In this document: positions 20,896 through 30,350 of the stretch, one piece after another
Layout of the letters: each line of letters opens with the position of its first letter
How positions within the stretch are numbered: position 1 is the first letter of the stretch
Assembly: GCF_001761485.1 (NCBI RefSeq)
Contig: NC_090773.1
Coordinates: forward strand, 1,488,001 to 1,552,000
DNA length: 64,000 bases
Source of the DNA: Yarrowia lipolytica
Taxonomy: Eukaryota; Ascomycota; Dipodascomycetes; Dipodascales
Direction: 5' to 3'
The notes under the pieces: model-generated
Told to the model about the DNA's origin: nothing
The model's input: the letters and a program-made list of their open reading frames with translations, nothing else
Database searches by the model: none
Position numbers and translations under genes: made by a program

Positions 20896-23493
20896 CTATT
20901 TCTCGCCCAGCTGTCGCTTCTGCTGCTCACGTGCCCATCGAGCGGTAATCTTGGTCTCGTCAGTGAACTCGGGATCGCTTCGAGTTCGTCGAATGAACTC
21001 CAGCACCCATGGCTTAGTGTATGCCTCCTTGAAGTCTCCACCGGGATACATGGTGGCAACATCACCAATGATACCCACAACGGACCGAGCCACAGACTCC
21101 ACAGGAGCGAGCAGAGGGTCCACGGCCACCTTGGACAGGAAGTTGAACAGAGTGGGGACGTAGGGAGCAAACAGAGCAGGGTAGTCTCGAAGACCGGTGA
21201 CAATGCCGACAAATGCGTCGATGATTCGCTCACGCAGGTTGGCGACAAAGTCAAGGAACTCCTCGGACACGGCATAGCCGGAGTACTGGTCAGGCACATC
21301 CAGCTGGCACGCCTGCTCAATCACAGGGAAGACAAAAGAAAAGTACCGCTCAAACTTGGGGCCAATGCTTGACGCGATGTCTCCAAAGCACGACAGAATC
21401 GAGGGCTTGATGACCTGTTGGGCCTTGGGGTTTTGCAAATCGGTGACAAACAGCTGCATGTACTGGTCGGAGAACTGGTCAATGGCAGGGCCCAGAGCGT
21501 TGGACACGTCGGCCACCAGACCGACTGCAGTGTTGCACACAATGAGAGAAGGATCTTCCAGAGCGCGCAGAAGGAAGGGGTTGAGAGACTCCATGAACTT
21601 CATAAAGCCCTCACCGTTGGCATCGGCGACAGCTCCAATAGCAATGAACACGTCCTCCTCGATGAGCGAGTTGGGAAGCTTGTTCTGCAGCAGGTTCAGG
21701 AACAGAGTCATAAGCCGGTCGGATGCGGGCAGCACCAGCTTGTCAGTTCGACGGATGATGTTGGTCAGCAGACCGAGCAGGTTGATCTGCAGCTCCTCCA
21801 GGTTGATTCGGTCGTCCATGCCGACAATCTGCTGCTGCATCTCCAGAGTGGTCTCCAGACGAGTGACAACCTCGCCCGACAGCTCAAGCACGGCTTCAAT
21901 GCAATCGTTGGCACACACAACAACAAGGGTCGACAGAGCCTCGTAAGCAGCGGTTCGGGCGTTGTTCTCGTTGTCGTTTCGAGAAGCGGCGTTCAACAGA
22001 GCAGGCAGCACCTGGGGGTAGTAGGGGGAGACGACGGTGGTCTCCTGGTTGACGCCGCCGTGGCCAAGCTGCTCGAAAATGTTCATGATAGTCCAGCAAC
22101 AGTTGGTGATGACCTTGGGCTCGTCCTGCAGTCCCTTGAGCAGGGTATTCATGATGACGGGCAGATGGACTTGCTCGTCAATGGCGTTGATGACCAGATC
22201 GGAGATTCGGCCCAGACACCACGCCACGGTGTCCTTGACCTGCAGAGAGTCGTCATTCATCAGGTTGAGAATGGGCTCTAGAGCCTGCTTGATGAGATCG
22301 GCCAGATGGGCGTTGTCAGGACCGTCCAGAATAGAACCAAAGGCCATGACAGCGGCCTCCCGGTTTCTCCAGCTGGTGGTATTTCCAATGTTCTGCTCGA
22401 CAAACTGCAGAGTCAGAGGCACCACGTCGTTACCAATGGTCTGCGCGAACAGCTGCAGACAGGCGGCAGCAGCCATGCTAACACTCCAGTCCTCGTCGTC
22501 ATCGTACTCGTTCTGCCGGTTGAGCAGCTCCAAGAGAATGGGCAGAACCTTGGGGGCAGCCACCTTGGCGAAGCCAAAGCACTCCTCGCCGGTCCGCTGG
22601 TTCTTGTCCTCAATCTCGCATACGGACGACCAGAACTCCACAGCCATGCATGCCACCGAGTCGTCGGAATCCTGCATGCCCTTGACGGTAACGCCAAACA
22701 GAGCCTGCTTCATGTACAGTTCCATGAACTGGTAGTATTTGGTCATGATTCGAGACATTGTGCCGTAGCTGACTTCCCGCAGCTTGGCAGAATCGCTCTG
22801 GGTGGCTTCGCACACGACAACCATGATGCAGTTTCGCTCACCGTCCCGGGCAAAGTTGTCTCTGATGAAATCCAGAGAGTCGCCCAGTGCCTCAATGGCC
22901 TTGAGCCGCACGTTCTGGTCCGACTCCTTGGACTGTGCCGCCTGCACAATGGCAGTAAGAATGCCTGATGCCTGGGAAACCACACCAGCATTGTTTCGGT
23001 CTGCTCGCTCGCAGATGAAACCAATAGACTGCAGAGCGGCCATCTTGATGTGACTGGGCTGCTCGTCCTTGGTGTTCTCCACCAGGGTGGTCATGAGACT
23101 GGACCATCGTCCCTGGGGCAGATCAATCTCCGCAATGGCGGCCACGGCCTGGGCTGCTGCTGAAGCCACCTGGTTGTTAGTGCTCTTCAGAACCTCCAAC
23201 AGAATGCTCTTGATCTGATCTGTAACGGATCCATCGGCAGCCAACCACTTGTTGGCCTGCTCCTGCTTGACCTCCTGGTCCTTGGATGTCAAGTTGTTCT
23301 TGATGGCAATACCAGCAAGCACTCGGATTTCATCGGGTATCTGGGTATCCTGAGTGCTGATGCAGTTGGCGAGGGCCATCATCACATCACCGTAGTAGTT
23401 TTGGTATGCGTCGGCCAGCTTGGAGTTGGCCTCGTTTCGCACCTGAGGCGTGGCGCCCTGGAAGGCGTCGTGAAGAATGGGTGCGATTTCCAT
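20896..23493 (-). CDS. KAP95: Importin subunit beta-1 (karyopherin beta)
   Basis: The product has 865 residues, close to the 861 of budding yeast Kap95. It starts MEIAPILHDAFQGATPQVRN and is a continuous array of HEAT repeats. It includes the acidic loop (YDDDEDW, about 330-336) that contacts the importin-alpha IBB domain and triggers Ran-dependent release. It carries importin-alpha/NLS cargo through the nuclear pore by binding FG nucleoporins. I chose the ATG at 23493 rather than the in-frame one 17 codons upstream because those 17 codons contain the acceptor CTACTAACCCAG directly before this ATG. They are therefore the end of a leader intron and not coding. Confidence 0.95.
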   Translation of the reverse strand: MEIAPILHDAFQGATPQVRNEANSKLADAYQNYYGDVMMALANCISTQDTQIPDEIRVLAGIAIKNNLTSKDQEVKQEQANKWLAADGSVTDQIKSILLEVLKSTNNQVASAAAQAVAAIAEIDLPQGRWSSLMTTLVENTKDEQPSHIKMAALQSIGFICERADRNNAGVVSQASGILTAIVQAAQSKESDQNVRLKAIEALGDSLDFIRDNFARDGERNCIMVVVCEATQSDSAKLREVSYGTMSRIMTKYYQFMELYMKQALFGVTVKGMQDSDDSVACMAVEFWSSVCEIEDKNQRTGEECFGFAKVAAPKVLPILLELLNRQNEYDDDEDWSVSMAAAACLQLFAQTIGNDVVPLTLQFVEQNIGNTTSWRNREAAVMAFGSILDGPDNAHLADLIKQALEPILNLMNDDSLQVKDTVAWCLGRISDLVINAIDEQVHLPVIMNTLLKGLQDEPKVITNCCWTIMNIFEQLGHGGVNQETTVVSPYYPQVLPALLNAASRNDNENNARTAAYEALSTLVVVCANDCIEAVLELSGEVVTRLETTLEMQQQIVGMDDRINLEELQINLLGLLTNIIRRTDKLVLPASDRLMTLFLNLLQNKLPNSLIEEDVFIAIGAVADANGEGFMKFMESLNPFLLRALEDPSLIVCNTAVGLVADVSNALGPAIDQFSDQYMQLFVTDLQNPKAQQVIKPSILSCFGDIASSIGPKFERYFSFVFPVIEQACQLDVPDQYSGYAVSEEFLDFVANLRERIIDAFVGIVTGLRDYPALFAPYVPTLFNFLSKVAVDPLLAPVESVARSVVGIIGDVATMYPGGDFKEAYTKPWVLEFIRRTRSDPEFTDETKITARWAREQQKRQLGEK

Positions 23494-23981
23494 CTGGGTT
23501 AGTAGGGGTCTAGATAGGTTGTGTGTGTGTCGTTTCAATGGCAACGTTGCGGGTGCAAATTTAGTGCGCTCGTGTTTTCGATTCTGCCGCTGATGTCTGT
23601 CTCGTGCACCCCACGTCTGGTTTGCGGTATTCTAGACCAAACCACACACGTCATCAATCGATTAATGAGACAAGATCGTCATAAATCAAACTGATGGCTG
23701 CCACGAAAACAACTATCCAGCGCGATCCCGTTAACCCAGCAGTTGTCTCCTTGGCCAGCCAGGGAGAAATCAATTCCAAGATACCCCACACAAGTTGCGT
23801 CCCGCTACAACCTCCAGAGCCGGCAATTTGAGCGGGAAAACGACATTGTTCAAGTCAGAAATTCCCACATATGCCACCCGCAACATGCCCTTATTCGCCC
23901 CGTCCCTCAGAGACGTGACGGGTCGCAAACGGCCACCTTGGCCATCTGAACACCTCACCACATGGCGTCCGTCGTACTCAC
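23494..23981 (-). other. Leader (5' UTR) intron of KAP95
   Basis: The donor GTGAGTACG starts at 23981 and the acceptor CTACTAACCCAG ends at 23494, directly before the ATG. The 488-nt intron lies wholly upstream of the coding region. The upstream leader exon reads into a sequence ending ACAGACTACGAC. Confidence 0.72.
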
Positions 23982-23982
23982 G

Positions 23983-25095
23983 TCGTAGTCTGTGATTTGT
24001 CGATATCCGAAAGTCGAAAGTCGGTCTCTAGTGTCCACACAAAAAGAATTCCTCGGCCAATTGAAGGTCGTTCGCAAACGGCTGAATCGAATATAATCTG
24101 TTTAAAACAGGGAGTGGTAAAATGATGGGACGTAAACAGACCCAAAAGCCAATTTTCAAATAGAGTGCTGTAAATTTGAGCACACCCACACCCCCGGTTG
24201 TCCCAGCAACGCCCCCAGCTCCTCCTCCCAGCAATCTTACTGAGGTCGGGATGGCGTAACAAAAAGCTATGTAAACGGGACTCATTTACTCAGTCGCGTC
24301 CCACGCCGCAATGTCGCCAGCTCCAGGTGGCAAATTAGCATCCCCCAACCCCGGACTGAGAAATACTGATGCCGACTTGCCCATACGCCAGAGCACATAC
24401 AAGTCTGTGCATGCGGTACACGTACACCAGCCATAAGTAAAGGACCACCATCCAGATATCGTTCCGGTAACTACTGCAAGTAAATGATCCCTATCTTTCT
24501 ACAGTAACTCCACCGACCTTAAAGAATAGTCGTTACAACTGCCCTACAGTCTTTGATGACGACGATGACCACAACTAGGAGCAGTGTGGGCTCTCGCTAT
24601 CCCCGCCCCCACTGTTGCCGAGCAACATGCTGTAATAAGGGGAAATTAATACACAGATACAGTGTGGGCTCCTACCACTTGCAAACACTGCGGGTCGAAA
24701 TCCCAAGTTCTCGCACGTATACTGTATCGTGATCAGTTGCTGGGTAACGCGTCAAAACAAACCTGCAGCAAGTTGTAATTATGTATAATGCCGGCATCTT
24801 ATGAACCTTGGATGGCGGTTTATTTGACAAGGTCATTATTCCGGTGAGGTTATCTCAGCCGCTAAAGGGTTCATGGTCAATTGATTTTTGACCGACTAGC
24901 GAGCGTCATACGAGTACTGAAGTTGCAACAGCCCGTCTAACCGACAGTCTGTAGGATGCTTGCACCATATATGTTTACATGCTGCCTATGAAACACAATA
25001 CAGACCAGACACACACTTCGGGCTACATGCATAGTAACCATCAAGGCGGCTTAGTCAGATGGTTAGCGCTTGTAATAAATAGTTATGTACAGTCG
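23983..25095. other. Intergenic region between KAP95 and PSO2
   Basis: This contains the KAP95 leader exon and promoter and the 3' flank of PSO2. No other gene is visible. A short segment at 25045-25069 resembles the first third of a tRNA but has no matching 3' half. Confidence 0.5.
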
Positions 25096-26907
25096 TCAGA
25101 CTCCTTCCCTCGCTTGTCCGGTCCACATCTCCAGCCAGTACATCTGCCTGCGGACACTCTCGTCAGCAGACATGTTCACGGTGGGAATGATGGTGGTGGC
25201 AGCCATGTTCAAGCAGAAGGCTCGTAGCTCGACAAAAGACGAATGCTCAGAGTACGGGACGTTGTACTTTTGAACAGGCTCGATGGCAGACCGTTCCAGA
25301 TTCCGATCTAGATTCTCCACATTGTACTCGAGGTCTCCAAAGTCATAGTAACTTGGTCGCAGGTCTGTGGCTTGCTCGTTGGCTTGAATAGCACTTTTGG
25401 GTGGTCGGTAACTCCATCCTGTGGGAGCAAATGCGACAATTTTGGAGAAATGCGGCTTGAAGCTCTTGAGATGCTCAAACAGCTGGTCCTTGCGGGTCTG
25501 GCCAAGAGGTACGAGGTGAACCTGGGCTTCTAGAGGGTCGGATGTTAGTAATTCAGAGATGACGGGGTCGTTGAATGTTTTGAGAATGCGGCGTTTGGTT
25601 GTGTCGGCAAAGAGCTTGGAACCCAGACGAAGGGCAATCTCAATTGCCAGCCTCTCTTTTCCAATGGTATATGTTCCAACCACAAACAATGTGCGAAGTT
25701 GATGTACTGGAGAGTTGGGTGAGCTCGTGAAGAATCTTCCGATTGTCGACTGCCGTTGAGCTTTCTCCAGTTGCTCCATTTTCAAGTTGTTTAGTCGCAC
25801 ACAAAAGTCTGCGCACACCTGAACCACTCGGTTTTGACTGGGGAAGGCATGGCTGGGTCCTAGATACGTGGTGTCGAGGTACACCTCGTCGAGCTCTCGC
25901 TGCTTGAGTTTCAGTTTGATTTCACGCACCAGGTTCATGTTGGCCCGAAAGTCTCCACAATGAACAGCTGTCTTTGTCGGACTGGTGAACAGCATGACAG
26001 CTGCTCCGGGGCAGTGGTTGGCGTCAAAGAAGATGACCTCCACGTCGTTACCGACACAGAACGGAATATGGATGGGGATCGGAACCAGCCACTCATCTTG
26101 GACTCCCAGTTTCATCTTACAAAGAGCTGCAGTAATGGGTGTGCAAAAGATAGGGCCGTGATTCCAGCTCTTTCGTAGTCCTCCATAATGATCCGCATGA
26201 AAATGTGACAGGAAATAAAGATTGATCCCTTCGAGAGGTCCATGCATAAACGAGTCCACCGCCACGTTCGTTTCTCCCATCTTGATAATCTTGAACGACG
26301 GTGCCGGCTTTTTGGCTCGCTTCTGTTTCTTGACAGGCTCTACAACAGCAGAAGTCATTTCTCCCTGACTGTTACACACCATCATGGACTGGGTTGAAGT
26401 GGGTTCTTTGGCCTTGGCTTTTCGTTGCGGTGCTCGTCTCGGTTTCTTAGTTGGTGTTTCCACGGCCCGTGTCAGTGACTGTGTCTCCACCACAGTCGTA
26501 TCCATGGTTTCATCAGCACTAAAGTACACCTCGTCTTTGATCTCCTCCTTGACTTTGCTCTTCACTCCTCCCTTCAACAGATGAAGAAATTCGTCTGCGA
26601 GAAAAATTGGCGTTCCCACTGCCTGCATCTCCTCCATCTTGACTGTTGCGGGTGTAATTGTGCTTGTATCAAACGTCAGGTCGCCTTTGGTGGGTGTAGC
26701 ACATGTGACGCCATCATCATCGAGACACTCAACGCCCAGACATTTCTCAGCATGGGCGTTGCGCTCGGAAATGCTAAGTCCCGTAATGTCCAGCGGACAC
26801 AGCGGACAAAAGACCTGTTTCTTGGGCTGGCCGAATCTCAACACATCCTGGCGGGGATCGAACAAATACTTGAGTTTTTTGGAACGGTTCTGGCGATCTT
26901 CGTCCAT
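25096..26907 (-). CDS. PSO2: DNA interstrand cross-link repair 5' exonuclease (Pso2/Snm1)
   Basis: The product has 603 residues. The N-terminus has a UBZ4-type zinc finger (Cys34, Cys37, His52, Cys56). A basic, low-complexity linker follows (about 150-205), then the metallo-beta-lactamase/beta-CASP nuclease domain. Its metal site HFHADH lies at 235-240 and further motifs are FFDANHCPGAAV (about 293-304) and HCGDFR (316-321). The later motif VGTYTIGKERLAIEIA is the beta-CASP region of the SNM1 family. The enzyme digests DNA past cross-links with 5'-3' exonuclease activity in the nucleus. Its length is slightly below that of yeast Pso2 (661). A TATATATATA tract at 27100-27109 may be its TATA element. 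Confidence 0.94.
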   Translation of the reverse strand: MDEDRQNRSKKLKYLFDPRQDVLRFGQPKKQVFCPLCPLDITGLSISERNAHAEKCLGVECLDDDGVTCATPTKGDLTFDTSTITPATVKMEEMQAVGTPIFLADEFLHLLKGGVKSKVKEEIKDEVYFSADETMDTTVVETQSLTRAVETPTKKPRRAPQRKAKAKEPTSTQSMMVCNSQGEMTSAVVEPVKKQKRAKKPAPSFKIIKMGETNVAVDSFMHGPLEGINLYFLSHFHADHYGGLRKSWNHGPIFCTPITAALCKMKLGVQDEWLVPIPIHIPFCVGNDVEVIFFDANHCPGAAVMLFTSPTKTAVHCGDFRANMNLVREIKLKLKQRELDEVYLDTTYLGPSHAFPSQNRVVQVCADFCVRLNNLKMEQLEKAQRQSTIGRFFTSSPNSPVHQLRTLFVVGTYTIGKERLAIEIALRLGSKLFADTTKRRILKTFNDPVISELLTSDPLEAQVHLVPLGQTRKDQLFEHLKSFKPHFSKIVAFAPTGWSYRPPKSAIQANEQATDLRPSYYDFGDLEYNVENLDRNLERSAIEPVQKYNVPYSEHSSFVELRAFCLNMAATTIIPTVNMSADESVRRQMYWLEMWTGQAREGV

Positions 26908-27363
26908 CCCATGATATGCCTGGCTGTGGGTGCGTGACTGGATGTGTCGCCGGATTCCTCTCTTTTGCTGATGCAGTCAGAAAGAGTTATGTCAAAGGCC
27001 GGTGGCGTTGGATACAACAAGTGCATCGATCTCGCATGTTCAAAGCTTATGATGCAGGAGACGGGTGAGAGTAGTACACCTGTGGAGAGTGCTGGAGGGT
27101 ATATATATACGTGGGAGTGTGTCACAAGGGACATGTTGCGATAGTTGTCGTTGGATTTCTTTTTTTAGGTAAAAACGCGGGTTTCGCGAGCATCTCTTCT
27201 TCTACTTGTACGCCGCATTTCATTATGTAGCCTATTCCGGTGATATATGGCAATTTGAGATTTACTGTACTTGTACAATAGCGCATGGCGAACGAAAAAA
27301 TTCACCAAAAAGTGAAAACCAAGGGGGGAAATTAAATAAATTAGACAAATGCACACATACTCA
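26908..27363. other. Promoter region of PSO2 and 3' flank of TERT
   Basis: No gene is seen. A palindromic TATATATATA lies at 27100-27109, a T7 run near 27160 and one GTACTTGTAC word at 27267-27276. Confidence 0.5.
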
Positions 27364-30186
27364 TCATCTCCTCCTCTCAATGGACAGAACCGAAATCTTG
27401 GTTAGCCACCCACGCAACTTCTTCAACCCAACATGGGGACACTTTGGAGTAACCACACACATGGAAATATCGATCATTTCAGCAGCCAAAGTAATGGCTT
27501 CCTGAGTGATCCTGCTCTCAGAGACGTGGCCAAAGTGTTCAAAAGTTCGAATAGCTCGCAAAAACACGTACCGAAAGAATGCCGACACATTTTTGAGAAC
27601 CACAGCTTCAGGAACACTCTTGTTCAACAGCAGCCTGGGGAACCGAGCCGAAAAGTATTCCTTTGCTCTGTGTCTGACAGCTGCCAGCTTGACTCCTTTA
27701 TCGACCCATAATAATGCAGAGCTATAGGGATAGTCTCGATGTATCTGAAGATTGCAAGGATCGATCTTCATGCCCAAAAACGGCATCATTTCGCCCTCTT
27801 CAAGCTGCGCGATTCTGACACCACCCACAGACAGAGGAAAGTTGACTAGACACTTGGATCGGTTGACAGAGACTCCATAGTCAGGTAAGCCCTTGAGAGC
27901 TCTGTTTAAAAACTCGGTAGCTATAGCAGTGTCGGTAGTGATTAGCATAAAGTCGTCCACGAATCGCATAAGACAGGTATCTGGTCTATCAACGAGATCG
28001 CTGAACTTTTCACGCACCATTTCCTCATAGACCATGGAACAAAACAAAGAGGATAATATAGAGCCTTGCGGGATTCCACGCACTTGTCTATGTACCTGAC
28101 CGTCAATAAAAACATCATTTCTGAACAAGTGATCGTTGAGCAGTTTGTACAGCAGTTGTTTTCCAACACTGTCACTTTTGTTTTCATCCACTATGATCCC
28201 CTTATTCCCCAGACGTCTGAAGGCTTGTAGAGCTCCCTCAGATCTCCCGTTACAGGCCCGAGACGTGGTGAACCATCTCAGAACTGTTTTTGAACTCATA
28301 GGCAAGATTCGAGAGTGGCTATGAAGCGAGTAACTTTCACAATCAAGCAGTCGTTTTGAAATGTCTTTCACTTTGGATGCTGGAATAGTGTCAAAGGCCG
28401 CAGTGACATCAATCTTGACAAACTTGAGACCTTGAATTTGGCCCTTGATTGCCTTTTCGTACTTCCCTAGCACTTTTTTGAGCAGGTGAACCGAGTCAAG
28501 ACCACACTTGTTATTTCCACCGAGTCTGAACTCCTGATACAGTATCTTGTACAGCTTTGAGAGCTTCTTGTTGACAGAGATCGGTTTCTTTCCCCTGGGA
28601 CTCTGAACAGGTCTTCCCAAAGACACAATGGGTCTGAAGCCTGACTTTTTTGGCATCAATCTGAACTTTGAGATTCCGAGATCCGACGGAGTAAGGACTT
28701 TACTTGAAAACTGGGTCCTCTTCAGTTCTTGGAGAGTGCTTCTGGTCTTTCTTTGCCATACAGGGTGTCGGTAGATGATCTGGTCACTGGTGAGAGAGTC
28801 TGTGAAATAGAAGAAAGATCTTAGAATCTGAGGCAGGAAGCGGTTTGTAACCCAGATCATCAGCTGTTCAAACAGCTCACGTGCCTTGAGCATATCGTCT
28901 CGTGACTTTTTCAGATTCATATCAGAAGTGAAGAGCCAGTTGATTTCGGTCAACCTGAATCCCCCAGTCATTGTATCCAGATGCGGAGAAGTTCGAGATG
29001 GCAAGTTCAGATAATAGACGTACTTTGAACGTAGAACGGCCCAATTGTCTGCCGATCCAAATAAAACGTGAGGAAAGAGGAGATGAGAAGCTGCAAAACA
29101 GAAGGAGACCACATCGTTAACGGAGTGCCCATCCTCGTAGTCGCGATTAAGTGGGAACCAGGCATCCAAAAGCCGCAAAAAATTGTATTGCTGACACTTT
29201 TTCACGATAGTAGAAGCAATTTGGACAAATGGAACTAGACGTTTAGGAATACGTTTCGATTGAGTCTTGTCATAAGTGTAAGGAAAAATTGACTCCAGCA
29301 CATGTTCTATCTCAACTTTATGGTCTTTGGAATCGACCAGATCACGCACACTCAAATTGTATCCTGTCTTTCCTAGACTGTAATACATTCCCTGTTTGCA
29401 TCTCAGGATTCCCTTTCTCGGCACTCTCTTGCCTACTTTCCCCGGTGGAGCCTTTAACAACAACAATTCGGTCTGCACTTTGTGTGTGGGGCGACACAAG
29501 AGAATATCGTCAATTCGAGGTCCAGACACCTGAAAGTAGCAGTCCTTCCTGAGCTCCATGAACACCATGTTGCCTAGAATCAACTTGGCAAACTCATAGC
29601 GGCCTAGAACAGACTCCAATTTGCGCCACCCTGTTTCACACAACGCGTCAATGGCCGTGTGAATGGAGTTTCGGTCGTCAATGGGCCGTTTGTCAGAGGG
29701 ATCAAAGACTCCTTGGACGTGGGTGTGCAGCACACTTTCTCGGCTGGATACTGACGAAAGCAGCCGAATAAACGCCGGATATGTCAAGTCGTTCACATAG
29801 TCCGGCATGATGAGCTGGTTCACAACAGCCAACCGGCCTCTGGAGACAATGGTGGCTGTCAGGAAGTGTTTGAAGCTGTCATCTTGTTCATACAGCGAGA
29901 TTACCTCATGGAAAATGAACGGTTCGATGAAACTGTGCAAATGCAAATTACACAGATGACCGTGAAGGGTATCACTCTGGGGCAGTTTGCTCTGCAGCCG
30001 TTTGAGCATTGGGTAAGGAGAATGAGGACAGGTACATACTGATCTAGCACTGTAGACACACCTCCATACAAACTTTATCGATGGAAGACAGTGGCCTGAA
30101 GCATTGTAGAAGATGAAAGTGTCAGTTCTGGAGATTTCTATCTCGGGAAATACAAACGATGGATACCTTTCTTGTATCAAAATCAT
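27364..30186 (-). CDS. TERT (EST2 homologue): Telomerase reverse transcriptase catalytic subunit
   Basis: From the first in-frame ATG (30186) the product has 940 residues. It shows the TERT order of motifs: T motif about 417-464 (starting WLFTSDMNLKKS), motifs 1/2 about 507-523 (KFRLMPKK, FRPIVSL), motif A with Asp593 in KIDVTAAFD, motif B' RGIPQGSILSS about 703-713, motif C FVDDFML with Asp744 and Asp745, and FLGMKID after it. The three aspartates form the polymerase site, so the enzyme appears intact. It extends chromosome ends using telomerase RNA. A second start, Met60 (MLKRLQ, 30009), gives 881 residues and lines up better with the N-terminus of other TERTs; the true start is uncertain. 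The T motif and the TERT-like N-terminal domain (for example CYFQVSGPRI) rule out a retroelement RT. Confidence 0.93.
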   Translation of the reverse strand: MILIQERYPSFVFPEIEISRTDTFIFYNASGHCLPSIKFVWRCVYSARSVCTCPHSPYPMLKRLQSKLPQSDTLHGHLCNLHLHSFIEPFIFHEVISLYEQDDSFKHFLTATIVSRGRLAVVNQLIMPDYVNDLTYPAFIRLLSSVSSRESVLHTHVQGVFDPSDKRPIDDRNSIHTAIDALCETGWRKLESVLGRYEFAKLILGNMVFMELRKDCYFQVSGPRIDDILLCRPTHKVQTELLLLKAPPGKVGKRVPRKGILRCKQGMYYSLGKTGYNLSVRDLVDSKDHKVEIEHVLESIFPYTYDKTQSKRIPKRLVPFVQIASTIVKKCQQYNFLRLLDAWFPLNRDYEDGHSVNDVVSFCFAASHLLFPHVLFGSADNWAVLRSKYVYYLNLPSRTSPHLDTMTGGFRLTEINWLFTSDMNLKKSRDDMLKARELFEQLMIWVTNRFLPQILRSFFYFTDSLTSDQIIYRHPVWQRKTRSTLQELKRTQFSSKVLTPSDLGISKFRLMPKKSGFRPIVSLGRPVQSPRGKKPISVNKKLSKLYKILYQEFRLGGNNKCGLDSVHLLKKVLGKYEKAIKGQIQGLKFVKIDVTAAFDTIPASKVKDISKRLLDCESYSLHSHSRILPMSSKTVLRWFTTSRACNGRSEGALQAFRRLGNKGIIVDENKSDSVGKQLLYKLLNDHLFRNDVFIDGQVHRQVRGIPQGSILSSLFCSMVYEEMVREKFSDLVDRPDTCLMRFVDDFMLITTDTAIATEFLNRALKGLPDYGVSVNRSKCLVNFPLSVGGVRIAQLEEGEMMPFLGMKIDPCNLQIHRDYPYSSALLWVDKGVKLAAVRHRAKEYFSARFPRLLLNKSVPEAVVLKNVSAFFRYVFLRAIRTFEHFGHVSESRITQEAITLAAEMIDISMCVVTPKCPHVGLKKLRGWLTKISVLSIERRR

Positions 30187-30350
30187 GGCACATTTTGAGA
30201 GTTTGCAAGACGACAAAATACTGATAAATCTCGAAGACGTTTTAGTTCAACCTTAGACAGCATGACTATATAATATAGTATGTACTACTACAACTGGCTG
30301 ATTACTTCTACAACACACATTTCTAATAAACATCCCATTAACTACTAATC

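Noticed and set aside
21418-22735. Antisense frames opposite KAP95
   Set aside because: Shadows of a highly biased HEAT-repeat gene; no domain signature.
25045-25070. tRNA-like 5' segment (TTAGTCAGATGGTTAGCGC)
   Set aside because: No anticodon stem or B box follows, and the needed 3' half would fall into the PSO2 coding region. Its similarity to the telomere repeat GGGTTAGTCA is within chance.
27364-30186. Possible retroelement reverse transcriptase
   Set aside because: The T motif, motif C of the FVDDF type, the TERT N-terminal domain, and the absence of gag, endonuclease, LTRs or a poly-A end all point to telomerase.
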